A DNA stretch of 15,968 nt from JBMNTU01 sp050945895 (GCA_050945895.1 JBMNTU010000056.1:1-15968), one strand, 5' to 3'. Shown: positions 1 to 7,984, numbered from the stretch's first letter. Numbers and translations: made by a program. The notes: generated by a model from the letters alone, not told the origin.

Positions 1-120
1 ATTCCTCCATTTTTTAATATCCCGCAATACTATGCCGCCGCCGGAGTAGTCGAACGACAGAGCATACGGTCTGTGTACATGCCCTTCAGCACACCTAACA
101 AAGTTTATCACATAACCCAT
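1..120 (-). CDS. possible partial ORF downstream of ribF, unrecognised
   Basis: An open frame of 40 codons begins at an ATG (118-120) inside the last codons of ribF and runs without a stop to the left edge. It overlaps ribF by 13 bases in another frame. A GTG at 109-111 is an alternative start. The translation looks protein-like (it contains a Gly-Gly-Gly-Ile-Val-Leu stretch and ends Lys-Lys-Trp-Arg-Asn), but I do not recognise it. Neither start has a clear ribosome binding site, so expression would need coupling to ribF. Forty open codons can arise by chance. The competing reading is that this stretch is non-coding leader for a gene starting just outside the window (see the GGAGG at 4-8). 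Confidence 0.3.
   Translation of the reverse strand, partial: MGYVINFVRCAEGHVHRPYALSFDYSGGGIVLRDIKKWRN
4..8 (-). promoter_or_regulatory. candidate ribosome binding site at the window edge
   Basis: The minus strand reads GGAGG here, a perfect Shine-Dalgarno core, three bases from the window end. If it is used, its start codon lies a few bases outside the window and a further gene follows ribF. It could equally be chance sequence inside the partial ORF at 1-120. No terminator hairpin is visible between ribF and this point. Confidence 0.35.
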
Positions 121-1013
121 TTTTTGTAAACAGTATTTTCAGCCAGCACTTTTTCCGCACAATGCTTATCCTCGTTTATTTGTTCCATCAACGCCTTGAT
201 GCTCATAAACTTCTTTTCCGGACGCAGCATTTTAATAAAATTTACACGCATTTTTTGTCCATAAGCGTTTTCATCAAAATCCATAATATATGTCTCGATA
301 TTTGGCCCGTGTTCATCCGAAACAGTTGGCCGAATCCCTACGTTCGTTACACCGTTAAAGTGCCTGCCGCCGATATTTACGACTGTCGCGTATACGCCGT
401 ACGCCGGCAGGATTTTGCCGGTAGAAATATTGGCTGTTGGAAAGCCGATTTTGGAGCCCAGGTTTTTCCCCTTTTCAACGGCGCCTTCAATAAAATAACA
501 CCGTCCCAAAAGCCGCATTGCTTCTTCTACATCCCCGCGGAAAATCAGTTCGCGGATGCGGGTGCTGCTAACTTTTTCGCCGCCCATCATAATTTCCCCG
601 ATGACGCTCAGGTGGTATTCATACTTTGCCGAAAAATGATTGAGGGTATGGATGTCACCTTGTGCATTTTTACCAAACCGAAAATCAAACCCTACCGTAA
701 TATGGGTTGGGCAAAACATTTCCTTCAAATACGCAATAAAATCCTCCGGAGACTGGCCTGCAAACTCTTCAGTGAAATTTTGGGAATAATAATAATCCAT
801 TCCCATATCTGCCAGAATCTGTCGTTTTTCTTTTCCGGTATAGATGTTTTTGTATGTTTTGGGTTTGTTATCAAACGTATAAACCAACTTGTTTTTGTGG
901 TGCATAAGCTCGTGGATCAGCGCTTGGTGGCCAATGTGTACCCCATCAAACAGCCCAATCGCAATTGCGGTTTTCTTTTTCAGCGGCAGCTCGCCTGGTT
1001 TCAATATTTTCAT
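108..1013 (-). CDS. ribF: bifunctional riboflavin kinase / FAD synthetase
   Basis: RibF phosphorylates riboflavin to FMN and adenylylates FMN to FAD in the cytoplasm. The product is about 301 residues, normal for the family. The N-terminal nucleotidyltransferase half has the HIGH motif at residues 26-29 and the conserved Ser-Ser-Thr-Arg-Ile-Arg at 149-154. The C-terminal flavokinase half has Gly-Phe-Pro-Thr-Ala-Asn-Ile at 190-196, the expected acidic residue in Glu-Thr-Tyr (Glu240), and a Leu-Arg-Pro-Glu-Lys-Lys-Phe stretch near 263-269. An in-frame ATG lies two codons upstream (1017-1019), but the AGGG motif is well spaced only for the ATG at 1011-1013, so I use the latter. It follows truB by 13 bases as the last complete gene of the rimP operon. 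No FMN riboswitch is seen in front of it, so it probably relies on operon transcription. Confidence 0.95.
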   Translation of the reverse strand: MKILKPGELPLKKKTAIAIGLFDGVHIGHQALIHELMHHKNKLVYTFDNKPKTYKNIYTGKEKRQILADMGMDYYYSQNFTEEFAGQSPEDFIAYLKEMFCPTHITVGFDFRFGKNAQGDIHTLNHFSAKYEYHLSVIGEIMMGGEKVSSTRIRELIFRGDVEEAMRLLGRCYFIEGAVEKGKNLGSKIGFPTANISTGKILPAYGVYATVVNIGGRHFNGVTNVGIRPTVSDEHGPNIETYIMDFDENAYGQKMRVNFIKMLRPEKKFMSIKALMEQINEDKHCAEKVLAENTVYKKWVM

Positions 1014-1026
1014 AAGCATCCCTGTA

Positions 1027-1914
1027 TCAATCGATCTTTAACATCGTTTTTATTTTCAATTGGTTTTGCATGCAGTTTGCAATGCCAGCCAGCTCTTCGT
1101 TGCAATAAAGCGCATAGCTTAGGCCCGGCTTCACAGTAATCTGCGGCGCTTTTGTTAAATCGATCGTGCCGCCCGTCAACACGATTTTTTGAAGGTAGTC
1201 CGGGATATCTACCCTTGGTAAAAAAGAAAGTGCTTCTTCCATTGTAGTAAAAGCATTCCTCTCAGTTCCAGCCGATTTTGCAGCCTCAACTTCATCCAGC
1301 GTAAGCGAATCTTCTATTTTAAAACAGCCTGTTCCCGTTCGCAGTAAAAAGGACATATAAGCCGGCACGCCCAGTGCATCTCCAATATCTTTGCATAAAG
1401 TCCGAATGTAGGTTCCTTTCGAGCAGTGTACCCGAAGCAAAAAACGGTTTACATCCCCGCCGATCAATTCTATTTTGTGAATAACAACTTTTCTCGGAGG
1501 CTTGGATACGGTTTTCCCCTGCCGCGCCAGCGTATAGAGGCGCACGCCATTCACACTGGCGGCGGAATACATCGGCACCTGCTGTTCAATTTCTCCTGTA
1601 AATCGAAGCAATACGCGTTCGACATCGGGCTTTTCTATTTTGCAATCGGCAACGGCTATTTCCTGTCCATAGCTATCCTGCGTATCGGTCGCCTTGCCAA
1701 AAGTTATTTCGGCAATATAGCTTTTGGGGTTACCCATAAGGTGTTCGGAAATCTTTGTTGCCCGGCCTACACAAATGGGCAACACGCCTGCCGCCCCGGG
1801 GTCGAGGGTTCCCGTATGCCCGATTTTTTTTATGCCCAATACCCGCCGGAGCCGCCTAATCACGTCAAAGGAGGACATTCCCGGGGGTTTGAGCACGTTT
1901 AAGACGCCGTTCAT
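1027..1914 (-). CDS. truB: tRNA pseudouridine(55) synthase TruB
   Basis: TruB converts U55 in the T-loop of elongator tRNAs to pseudouridine. The product is 295 residues. The catalytic motif Gly-Thr-Leu-Asp-Pro-Gly-Ala lies at 35-41 with nucleophile Asp38. Further family blocks are Ser-Tyr-Ile-Ala-Glu near 65, Met-Tyr-Ser-Ala near 115, and Lys-Gly-Thr-Tyr-Ile-Arg-Thr-Leu at about 166-173. The reading frame stays open 23 codons further upstream, but conserved family similarity begins at Met-Asn-Gly-Val-Leu. That ATG (1912-1914) overlaps the TGA of nrnA as ATGA, with GGGAG about ten bases before it, so I choose it. The C-terminal tail past about residue 235 matches the small TruB C-terminal domain only loosely. 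Confidence 0.96.
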   Translation of the reverse strand: MNGVLNVLKPPGMSSFDVIRRLRRVLGIKKIGHTGTLDPGAAGVLPICVGRATKISEHLMGNPKSYIAEITFGKATDTQDSYGQEIAVADCKIEKPDVERVLLRFTGEIEQQVPMYSAASVNGVRLYTLARQGKTVSKPPRKVVIHKIELIGGDVNRFLLRVHCSKGTYIRTLCKDIGDALGVPAYMSFLLRTGTGCFKIEDSLTLDEVEAAKSAGTERNAFTTMEEALSFLPRVDIPDYLQKIVLTGGTIDLTKAPQITVKPGLSYALYCNEELAGIANCMQNQLKIKTMLKID

Positions 1915-2873
1915 CGCAGGTATTCTCCCGCAGTTTTTACCAAAAGATCGAGTACGTTGTACAAGTTTCCCTCCATACGGCAACCCGCGGCATGGATATG
2001 CCCGCCACCGCCATAACGGGAAGCGAATTCGGATACGTCGGCATATTCTTTAGAACGAAAGCTTATTTTATAAATATTTTCTTTCATCTCGCGGATAAAA
2101 ATGGAGATTTCTACGCCTTCTATATCCCGCCCATAATTGATGAGGTTCTCGCAGTCCTCTACCTTGGCGCCTAAGCGGCCAATATCGTCCAGCATCATTA
2201 CGGATACAGCCAGCCTGCCTTCGTAATGCAGCCGTATGTTGTCAATAAAACAGGCAATTAATTTTGTCGCGCCAATCGAACGCCGGTTGAATATTCGGTC
2301 GGCAGTATGCGGCAAATCCAGCCCTTCCAGCATCAATTCCGCACATACTTCGAAACAGCGGGATGTTGTGTTGGAAAAAGTGAAATTCCCTGTGTCCGCT
2401 GCAATTGCAATGTAGATTGCATGGCGGACGATATCGTCCGTATGCGCCGAGCACATGGTTTGCAAAAATTTCATGATATCAAAAACCAATATACCCGTCG
2501 CGGGTGCTTCCAGTACAAAATTTACCTGCGCATAATTTGTATTGGAAATATGATGGTCGATGTTTGCGTTGGGCAGGGAGAAAAAAACGCGCTCAACTTC
2601 GCCCAGGCGCGAAGCAGCTGCGCAGTCTACGGCAATAATAGCATCGTACGCCCGAAAGTCTGCATCGGCATACAGCTTATACATATTAGAAAATACAGGA
2701 AAATCGTATTTGTCAGGCGGAGGACAAAGCAAAATAACCTCGGCAGATTTGCCAAGATTATTGATTACTTCTGCCAGTGCATAAGCGCTTCCTAGCGCAT
2801 CACCATCGGGATTTTGGTGTGTTACAACAGCGTATTTATGAAATTTCCTGATAAAATCTGAAATCTTATTCAT
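1911..2873 (-). CDS. nrnA: DHH/DHHA1 bifunctional oligoribonuclease and pAp phosphatase NrnA
   Basis: This DHH-family phosphoesterase is expected to degrade 2-5 nt nano-RNAs and dephosphorylate pAp; some family members also cleave cyclic dinucleotides or pApA. The product is 320 residues. The Mn-binding motifs are present in order: His19 with Asn-Pro-Asp-Gly-Asp-Ala at 21-26, Asp83, Asp-His-His at 106-108, and Asp160. The C-terminal DHHA1 domain has the Gly-rich RNA-binding block Gly-Gly-Gly-Gly-His near 288-292. All expected metal ligands are intact, so it should be active. The ATG overlaps the TGA of rbfA by four bases, with GGGGAG immediately upstream, which suggests translational coupling. 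Its place between rbfA and truB is the usual Firmicutes order. Confidence 0.93.
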   Translation of the reverse strand: MNKISDFIRKFHKYAVVTHQNPDGDALGSAYALAEVINNLGKSAEVILLCPPPDKYDFPVFSNMYKLYADADFRAYDAIIAVDCAAASRLGEVERVFFSLPNANIDHHISNTNYAQVNFVLEAPATGILVFDIMKFLQTMCSAHTDDIVRHAIYIAIAADTGNFTFSNTTSRCFEVCAELMLEGLDLPHTADRIFNRRSIGATKLIACFIDNIRLHYEGRLAVSVMMLDDIGRLGAKVEDCENLINYGRDIEGVEISIFIREMKENIYKISFRSKEYADVSEFASRYGGGGHIHAAGCRMEGNLYNVLDLLVKTAGEYLR

Positions 2874-3226
2874 TGCTCCCCTTTGCGCTTTTCCCCTTCC
2901 AGCAGCTGGCTGATTTTAATGCCATACTCCACCGAGTCATCCAGAATAAACGTAAGTTCGGGCACGCGCCGGATGTCTACCGAATGTGCAAGCTTTGTCC
3001 GAATAAAGGACGCCGCATGGTTCAGCGCATCAATACTGGAACCCCGCTTCTTTTCCGTGTCAAATACGCTGGTATAGATTTTTGCGTATTTTAAATCGTT
3101 GGTCACATCTACCTTTGTAACGCCTACGATTTCAGACAAACGGTCATCTTTCACCTCTGTTCGTATGATACCCGCCAATGCGCGTTTCAACTCTTCTTCT
3201 ATTCGCGCCATCCTGTTTTTTGCCAT
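2870..3226 (-). CDS. rbfA: 30S ribosome-binding factor RbfA
   Basis: RbfA is a small KH-like protein that binds the immature 30S subunit near helix 1 of 16S rRNA and is needed for late processing and cold adaptation. At 118 residues it is typical in size. Family features are the basic N-terminal helix with Met-Ala-Arg-Ile-Glu-Glu-Glu-Leu, the block reading Asp-Leu-Lys-Tyr-Ala-Lys-Ile-Tyr in the middle, and the C-terminal Val-Pro-Glu-Leu-Thr-Phe-Ile-Leu-Asp-Asp-Ser strand. The start ATG is preceded by AAAGG. It lies 15 bases after infB, and its stop overlaps the start of nrnA. Confidence 0.96.
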   Translation of the reverse strand: MAKNRMARIEEELKRALAGIIRTEVKDDRLSEIVGVTKVDVTNDLKYAKIYTSVFDTEKKRGSSIDALNHAASFIRTKLAHSVDIRRVPELTFILDDSVEYGIKISQLLEGEKRKGEQ

Positions 3227-3241
3227 AGTTATACCTTTTGT

Positions 3242-5716
3242 TTAACGCTCTATTTCGCGCATTTCGAAAGCTTCAACAACATCCTCTTCTTTGATATCAT
3301 TATAATTCTCCAGAGAAAGCCCGCATTCATACCCTTGGGCCACTTCTTTTGCGTCGTCCTTGAAGCGTTTCAGCGAACTCAACTTTCCTTCGTATATAAC
3401 AACATTGTCACGCAGCAGGCGCACCTGTGTATTTCGTTTGATTGTTCCATCCTGCACATAGCATCCGGCAATCGTTCCAATGCTCGACACCTTAAACGTC
3501 TGGCGCACTTCCGCATGACCGGTCACCACTTCCTCAAACTCCGGATCAAGCATGCCCTTCATTGCGTTGGTAATATCTTCGATCGCCTTATAAATAACGC
3601 GGTACATACGGATATCCACTTTTTCACGCTCGGCGACCTGTGCTGCCATGTTATCGGCACGAACGTTGAAGCCAATGATGATTGCATTTGCCGTAGACGC
3701 CAGCATAACGTCCGATTCACGAATCGCACCGACACCCGCGTGTATAACGCGCACATGGACTTCGTCGTTGGAAAGCTTTTCGAGCGACTGCCGCACAGCT
3801 TCCACAGAACCCTGCACGTCCGCCTTTATAATGATGTTTAAATCCTTGATTTGCCCTTCTGCAATCTGGTTGAACAAATCGTCCAGCGAAACCTTGGACA
3901 TCTTTTTAAGCATTTCCGCTTTCTGCCTGTCTTTGCGCTGCTCGGCAACCTGCCTGGACAGCCTGTCTTGCGGCGCTGCCTGCATAATATCGCCGGCGAT
4001 GGGCACATCGGAAAAACCAATGACCTCCACAGGCATAGATGGCGGCGCTTCCGTTACGGTTATCCCCATATCATCTATCATAGCGCGCACTTTACCGTAG
4101 GCCGTACCAGCAATGACCGTATCTCCGGTACGAAGCGTGCCTGTTTGCACCAGCACGGTTGCGACAGGGCCGCGGCCTTTGTCGAGCTGCGCCTCCACGA
4201 TCGTTCCTTTTGCAAGGCGTTCGGGATTTGCTTTCAGTTCCAGTACTTCCGATACCAAAAGAACCATTTCCAGAAGTTTATCGATTCCTTCGCCAGTCTT
4301 GGCCGAAACAGGCACAACGATCGTATCTCCGCCCCATTCCTCTGCTACAAGGCTGTATTCCGTAAGCTCTTGCATGATTTTTTGCGGGTTGGCGTTTTCG
4401 CGGTCGATTTTATTGATTGCCACAACAATGGGTACTTCAGCGGCTTTTGCATGGCTGATTGCCTCGATCGTTTGCGGCATTACACCGTCGTCCGCCGCCA
4501 CAACAATGATTGCAACATCCGTCACCTGTGCGCCGCGCGCACGCATAGCGGTAAAGGCTTCGTGGCCGGGCGTATCGATAAACGTAATTTTTTCACCATT
4601 CACGTCAATCTGGTAAGCGCCAATATGCTGCGTGATTCCGCCAGCCTCTCCTTCCGCAACCTTTGCAGCGCGGATTCTATCAAGAAGCGATGTTTTGCCA
4701 TGGTCTACATGCCCCATGATTGTAACAACCGGCGGCCGCTTAACAAGCGTTTCAGGAACGTCCGCTTCTTCGTCTGCCGATTCCACCAAAATATCTTCTG
4801 CTGTTTTTTCAATTTTCTGTTCCAAATCCACGCCAAATTCGGACGCAACGAGCTGTGCTGTATCGAAGTCGATCTGCGAATTGATTGTAGCCATAACACC
4901 AAGCAGCATAAGTTTTTTCAGTATTTCTGGTACTGTTTTACCAATTTTCTCGGAAAGCAGCTTTACAGATACTGTTTCCTCTGTAATAACAGCTTTTTCG
5001 ATAACAACCGTTTCAATGGGCGCTTTTTGCTGCACTTGCTGATGCCGTTTAGGACGCTTCCTTGAACCGCGCGGAAAATCATCATCATCCACGTTGAAAA
5101 AGCGCTCCTTAATAGCGGATTTTCTGGGACGCTTATTCTTATCGTCCTCCTGTTGTTTGCCTTTTTTTGCGTGGTCGCTACGGGATTTTCCATGCCCTGC
5201 CGGCGGTGTGGTTTCTTCTTTGCGCGCGGCATTTGGCTTGGGTCCGCCTTTTTTACTGTCAGAGTCTGCTTTGGGCGCGTTTTGCCTGGGCTTCTGCGCT
5301 GCTTCTACCGTCGGCGCCGGTTTATTTATCCGTGCGTCGTTGGCAGCCGGAGTAACTTCGGGCTTCTGTTCGGGTTTTTCTTCTGTTTTTGAGGCCTGCG
5401 CAACCTCTTCTACCGGTTTGTCTTCTTTATTTGCCGCAGGTGTGCTTTCTGCTTTTGAAGCTTCCGCTTCTTTTTGCGCCTGCTGCTCTGCAGCCAATTT
5501 CAACGCTTCCTGCTCTGCGCGAAGCGCACGCGCCGCTTCTTCCGCTTCCAGCTTTTCTTTCTTTATACGTTCAATTTCAACAATTTTGCCTTCGACTTCT
5601 TTGATTTCCCTAATCTGCGTCTCAGTATCAGACTGCATTTTAAGGATGTCTTCAAAGAGCGCCTTTGCGTTCGTCAAAACATTCTTGTTAAAATCGGTTA
5701 TTTTTACTTTACTCAA
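3242..5716 (-). CDS. infB: translation initiation factor IF-2
   Basis: IF2 is the GTPase that places fMet-tRNA on the 30S subunit and promotes 50S joining. I choose the TTG at 5714-5716 because GGGGGTGA, close to a full anti-Shine-Dalgarno match, sits five bases before it and the protein then begins Met-Ser-Lys-Val-Lys, as in relatives. The GTG at 5723-5725 lies inside that RBS. The product is 824 residues. In this numbering there is a divergent N-terminal stretch (about 1-45), a long Ala/Glu/Lys-rich then basic linker (about 47-232), an IF2_N domain (about 234-297), and the G domain with GHVDHGKT (335-342), DTPG (381-384), NKID (435-438) and SAK (471-473). Domains II, III and C2 follow. It overlaps ylxQ by 8 bases. 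Confidence 0.97.
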   Translation of the reverse strand: MSKVKITDFNKNVLTNAKALFEDILKMQSDTETQIREIKEVEGKIVEIERIKKEKLEAEEAARALRAEQEALKLAAEQQAQKEAEASKAESTPAANKEDKPVEEVAQASKTEEKPEQKPEVTPAANDARINKPAPTVEAAQKPRQNAPKADSDSKKGGPKPNAARKEETTPPAGHGKSRSDHAKKGKQQEDDKNKRPRKSAIKERFFNVDDDDFPRGSRKRPKRHQQVQQKAPIETVVIEKAVITEETVSVKLLSEKIGKTVPEILKKLMLLGVMATINSQIDFDTAQLVASEFGVDLEQKIEKTAEDILVESADEEADVPETLVKRPPVVTIMGHVDHGKTSLLDRIRAAKVAEGEAGGITQHIGAYQIDVNGEKITFIDTPGHEAFTAMRARGAQVTDVAIIVVAADDGVMPQTIEAISHAKAAEVPIVVAINKIDRENANPQKIMQELTEYSLVAEEWGGDTIVVPVSAKTGEGIDKLLEMVLLVSEVLELKANPERLAKGTIVEAQLDKGRGPVATVLVQTGTLRTGDTVIAGTAYGKVRAMIDDMGITVTEAPPSMPVEVIGFSDVPIAGDIMQAAPQDRLSRQVAEQRKDRQKAEMLKKMSKVSLDDLFNQIAEGQIKDLNIIIKADVQGSVEAVRQSLEKLSNDEVHVRVIHAGVGAIRESDVMLASTANAIIIGFNVRADNMAAQVAEREKVDIRMYRVIYKAIEDITNAMKGMLDPEFEEVVTGHAEVRQTFKVSSIGTIAGCYVQDGTIKRNTQVRLLRDNVVIYEGKLSSLKRFKDDAKEVAQGYECGLSLENYNDIKEEDVVEAFEMREIER

Positions 5717-6044
5717 TAACTTCACCCCCGGTGCACATATCGTATTTCTTTATAGCGTTTTCCGCAAATTCCGGACATATAATTCCTGTCACTTTATTGC
5801 CTTTACCAATGTATTTTGCCAAGTTCTCCCCCTCGGGAAGCACGATGATCCGTGTGCCGTAGTAGCTGCATGCGTCCACGAACGATTTTTTCGTGCTGTC
5901 TGACGCGCTACCATCTACAACAACTAACCTGGCTTTACCTGTTTTGATGGCGGAATCGGTGGCGGCGGAGCCATACGCCAGCTTTCCTGCCCGCGCGCCC
6001 AGCCCCAAAAAGCGTAAAAAAGCTTCATATACCATTTTTTCCAA
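5709..6044 (-). CDS. ylxQ: L7Ae-family RNA-binding protein YlxQ
   Basis: This small L7Ae/L30e-fold protein is related to Bacillus YlxQ, reported to bind kink-turn RNA; its cellular role is unclear. The product is 111 residues from the TTG at 6042-6044, slightly longer than usual. Recognisable blocks are Leu-Gly-Leu-Gly-Ala-Arg-Ala-Gly-Lys-Leu near the N-terminus and Ser-Thr-Lys-Lys before a Tyr-Tyr-Gly segment. The start is uncertain. The TTG has AAAGGA at good spacing, whereas the ATG at 6033-6035 lacks a good RBS. Either start overlaps the end of ylxR, so coupling is likely. The last bases overlap the start of infB. Confidence 0.88.
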   Translation of the reverse strand: MEKMVYEAFLRFLGLGARAGKLAYGSAATDSAIKTGKARLVVVDGSASDSTKKSFVDACSYYGTRIIVLPEGENLAKYIGKGNKVTGIICPEFAENAIKKYDMCTGGEVIE

Positions 6045-6297
6045 CCAATTCCTTTAGTTGCGCATAGCTTTCTTCCGAAAGCGTAGCCTTTAAAGACTTT
6101 TGCAGCACTTTGGTACTGCGCGCTCTTTCTATGCATGCGTCATTTGCACAAATATATGCGCCGCGCCCCTGGCCTTTTCCTGTTTTATCCACCAGCAGGC
6201 TTCCCTCTTCCGTTCTTTTCATGCGTACCAGTTCGTGCTTTGGTTTAGAATTACGGCAAACCACGCACATACGCATTGGTGTCTTTCTGTCCGACAC
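6025..6297 (-). CDS. ylxR: YlxR/RnpM family RNA-binding protein
   Basis: This is a 90-residue member of the YlxR family. The Bacillus protein has been reported to bind RNase P RNA and modulate its activity (renamed RnpM). The family pattern is clear: Arg-Met-Cys-Val-Val-Cys (Cys11, Cys14), Glu-Leu-Val-Arg, then Gly-Arg-Gly-Ala-Tyr at 44-48 with Cys50 and Cys55. The start is GTG at 6295-6297, with GGAGG six bases upstream. It follows nusA by 13 bases and overlaps ylxQ, the classic nusA-ylxR-ylxQ-infB arrangement. Confidence 0.93.
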   Translation of the reverse strand: MSDRKTPMRMCVVCRNSKPKHELVRMKRTEEGSLLVDKTGKGQGRGAYICANDACIERARSTKVLQKSLKATLSEESYAQLKELVGKNGI

Positions 6298-6310
6298 AAA
6301 AAACCTCCGC

Positions 6311-7510
6311 CTATTCGTTCTCTTCCATTGCTTCCTCTATCAAATCCTCTTCAATCTCTTCGACCGCTTCCTCTTCATGTAGCTCATCGATTACATCAAA
6401 GTCATCCGAAAAAGACGGCGGACGATCTGGATCGAAGTCGACCTCGGCGTTTGCAAAGGCCTCTCCAAACACCTCTTGCTCCGTCTGGGACTGGCTTTTG
6501 ATATCGATCTTCCAACCGGTCAGCTTAGCAGCCAAACGGGCGTTCTGCCCTTCTTTGCCAATTGCAAGCGATAACTGATAGTCCGGCACGATTACCTTCG
6601 CTGCTTTTTCATCCTCGTTTATCTGAACCATAACGACTTTTGCCGGGCGCAGCGCATTTGCAATAAATTCAATTGGGTCTGCACTCCACGGCACGACGTC
6701 TATCTTTTCTCCGCGCAGCTCTTCCACTACTTTTTCGATGCGTGTTCCTTTGTGCCCTACACATGCGCCCACCGGATCGATATCCTTCTCGTCCGACCAA
6801 ACGGCCATTTTTGTCCTGCCGCCCGCTTCACGCGCAATGCTCTTGATCTGAACAACATTCTGCCGGATTTCAGGAACTTCCAGCTCAAACAAGCGCTTTA
6901 TCAAAAACGGGTGCGTACGAGACACGATGATCTGCGGCCCCTTGTTTGTTTTTTTAACCTCCAGCACATACACCTTCAGCCGCTCATTGATATTGTAGCG
7001 CTCCGAATACACCGTCTCGCTGACGGGAATAATTCCCTCTGCGCGGCCCAATTCCACATAAACGTTTCCACGCTCGATGCGGTGAACAATGGCTGTCAAA
7101 ACCTCGTTTTCCTTTTCAGAGAACTGGTCGTAAATAATCCCTCGTTCTGCTTCGCGAATGCGCTGTACAACAACCTGTTTTGCCGTTTGCGCAGCAATGC
7201 GGCCAAATGCATCCGGCGTTACCTCTATTTCCAGCGTATCACCAACTTCATAAGCCGGGTTCACCTTCCGTGCTTCCTCCAGTGTAATATCCGCGCCGTC
7301 CTCTTCAATTTCTTCTTTCACAATTTTTACAGCATAAACCTTGATTTCGCCAGTATCTCCATCAATGGTCACCTTTGCGTTCTGGTTGTTGCCAAAATGC
7401 TTTTTATATGCCGAAATGAGAGCCATTTCGATTGCTTCAATCAGTATGTCTTTGTTAATGCCCTTTTCATGCTCCAGATCATTCAGGGCATTCATAAATT
7501 CTGCGTTCAT
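6311..7510 (-). CDS. nusA: transcription termination/antitermination factor NusA
   Basis: NusA binds RNA polymerase and nascent RNA and controls pausing, intrinsic termination and antitermination. The product is 399 residues. It has the N-terminal polymerase-binding domain (1 to about 130), the S1 domain (about 135-200), and KH1 and KH2 (about 205-345), with Val-Gly-His-Lys-Gly-Thr-Arg at 251-257 and Ala-Ile-Gly-Lys-Glu-Gly-Gln-Asn at 316-323. There is no long E. coli-type acidic-repeat extension. Instead a short, very acidic tail covers about 346-399. The ATG has a strong GGAGG upstream. In Bacillus, NusA is known to autoregulate through a leader terminator, which is relevant to the hairpin at 8031-8060. 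Confidence 0.97.
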   Translation of the reverse strand: MNAEFMNALNDLEHEKGINKDILIEAIEMALISAYKKHFGNNQNAKVTIDGDTGEIKVYAVKIVKEEIEEDGADITLEEARKVNPAYEVGDTLEIEVTPDAFGRIAAQTAKQVVVQRIREAERGIIYDQFSEKENEVLTAIVHRIERGNVYVELGRAEGIIPVSETVYSERYNINERLKVYVLEVKKTNKGPQIIVSRTHPFLIKRLFELEVPEIRQNVVQIKSIAREAGGRTKMAVWSDEKDIDPVGACVGHKGTRIEKVVEELRGEKIDVVPWSADPIEFIANALRPAKVVMVQINEDEKAAKVIVPDYQLSLAIGKEGQNARLAAKLTGWKIDIKSQSQTEQEVFGEAFANAEVDFDPDRPPSFSDDFDVIDELHEEEAVEEIEEDLIEEAMEENE

Positions 7511-7525
7511 CTTTTTCCCTCCAGA

Positions 7526-7984
7526 TTAAAATTCAACATGCAGGCTGATTTTTGCCGTTTCGTTCAGCAAAAACGTAATTTCATTTTCGCCGTCTTCTAT
7601 GGTAAAACTATCTTTGCCGTAGCCGCTCAGCTTGCCAGTAAAGGCTTTTCGATCCAAAAACGGCTTGTATAGCTTTATATCGATCATTTTCCCCATGCAA
7701 CGCTTAAAGTCGCGTTCCGATTTAAGCGGCCGGTCCAGCCCCGGCGAAGATACACAAAGGCAGTACTTGTCCGCTATCAGGTCCTTTTCATCCAGCACCA
7801 GTTCTATCTTTCGGCTGGCGGCCTCGCAATCCTCCAGGTTTACCCCGCCCGGCTTATCTATGAACACCGTAAGAACCCAGTCTTTTCCCTGTTTTACATA
7901 TTCAGTGTCCACATAATCAAATCCAAGCGCCTGCACAATCGGTTCCACAAAGGTTTCCACCTGTTTTTTTATACTTTTTGACAT
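7526..7984 (-). CDS. rimP: ribosome maturation factor RimP
   Basis: RimP helps assemble the 30S subunit at an early stage. At 152 residues it is standard length. The signature Val-Ser-Ser-Pro-Gly-Leu-Asp-Arg-Pro-Leu lies at 78-87. An N-terminal alpha/beta domain precedes it, and a small Sm-like barrel follows, with Thr-Gly-Lys-Leu-Ser-Gly-Tyr. The ATG is preceded by GAAAGG at suitable spacing. It is the first gene of the nusA-infB operon and is 15 bases from nusA. Its leader carries a promoter and an intrinsic terminator. Confidence 0.96.
   Translation of the reverse strand: MSKSIKKQVETFVEPIVQALGFDYVDTEYVKQGKDWVLTVFIDKPGGVNLEDCEAASRKIELVLDEKDLIADKYCLCVSSPGLDRPLKSERDFKRCMGKMIDIKLYKPFLDRKAFTGKLSGYGKDSFTIEDGENEITFLLNETAKISLHVEF

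Noticed and set aside
1014..1026. FMN riboswitch for ribF
   Set aside because: Only 13 bases separate truB and ribF, and no FMN-element sequence is present.
162..1139. 325-codon open frame on the plus strand opposite ribF and truB
   Set aside because: It crosses the ribF-truB boundary in antisense and has no recognisable motifs.
3851..5065. 404-codon open frame on the plus strand opposite infB
   Set aside because: It is antisense to a clearly functional infB, has no recognisable domain and reads as a shadow of infB codon use.
5094..5903. Ser/Ala/Phe-rich frame on the plus strand opposite the IF2 linker
   Set aside because: Its composition simply mirrors the Glu/Ala/Lys-rich low-complexity linker of IF2.
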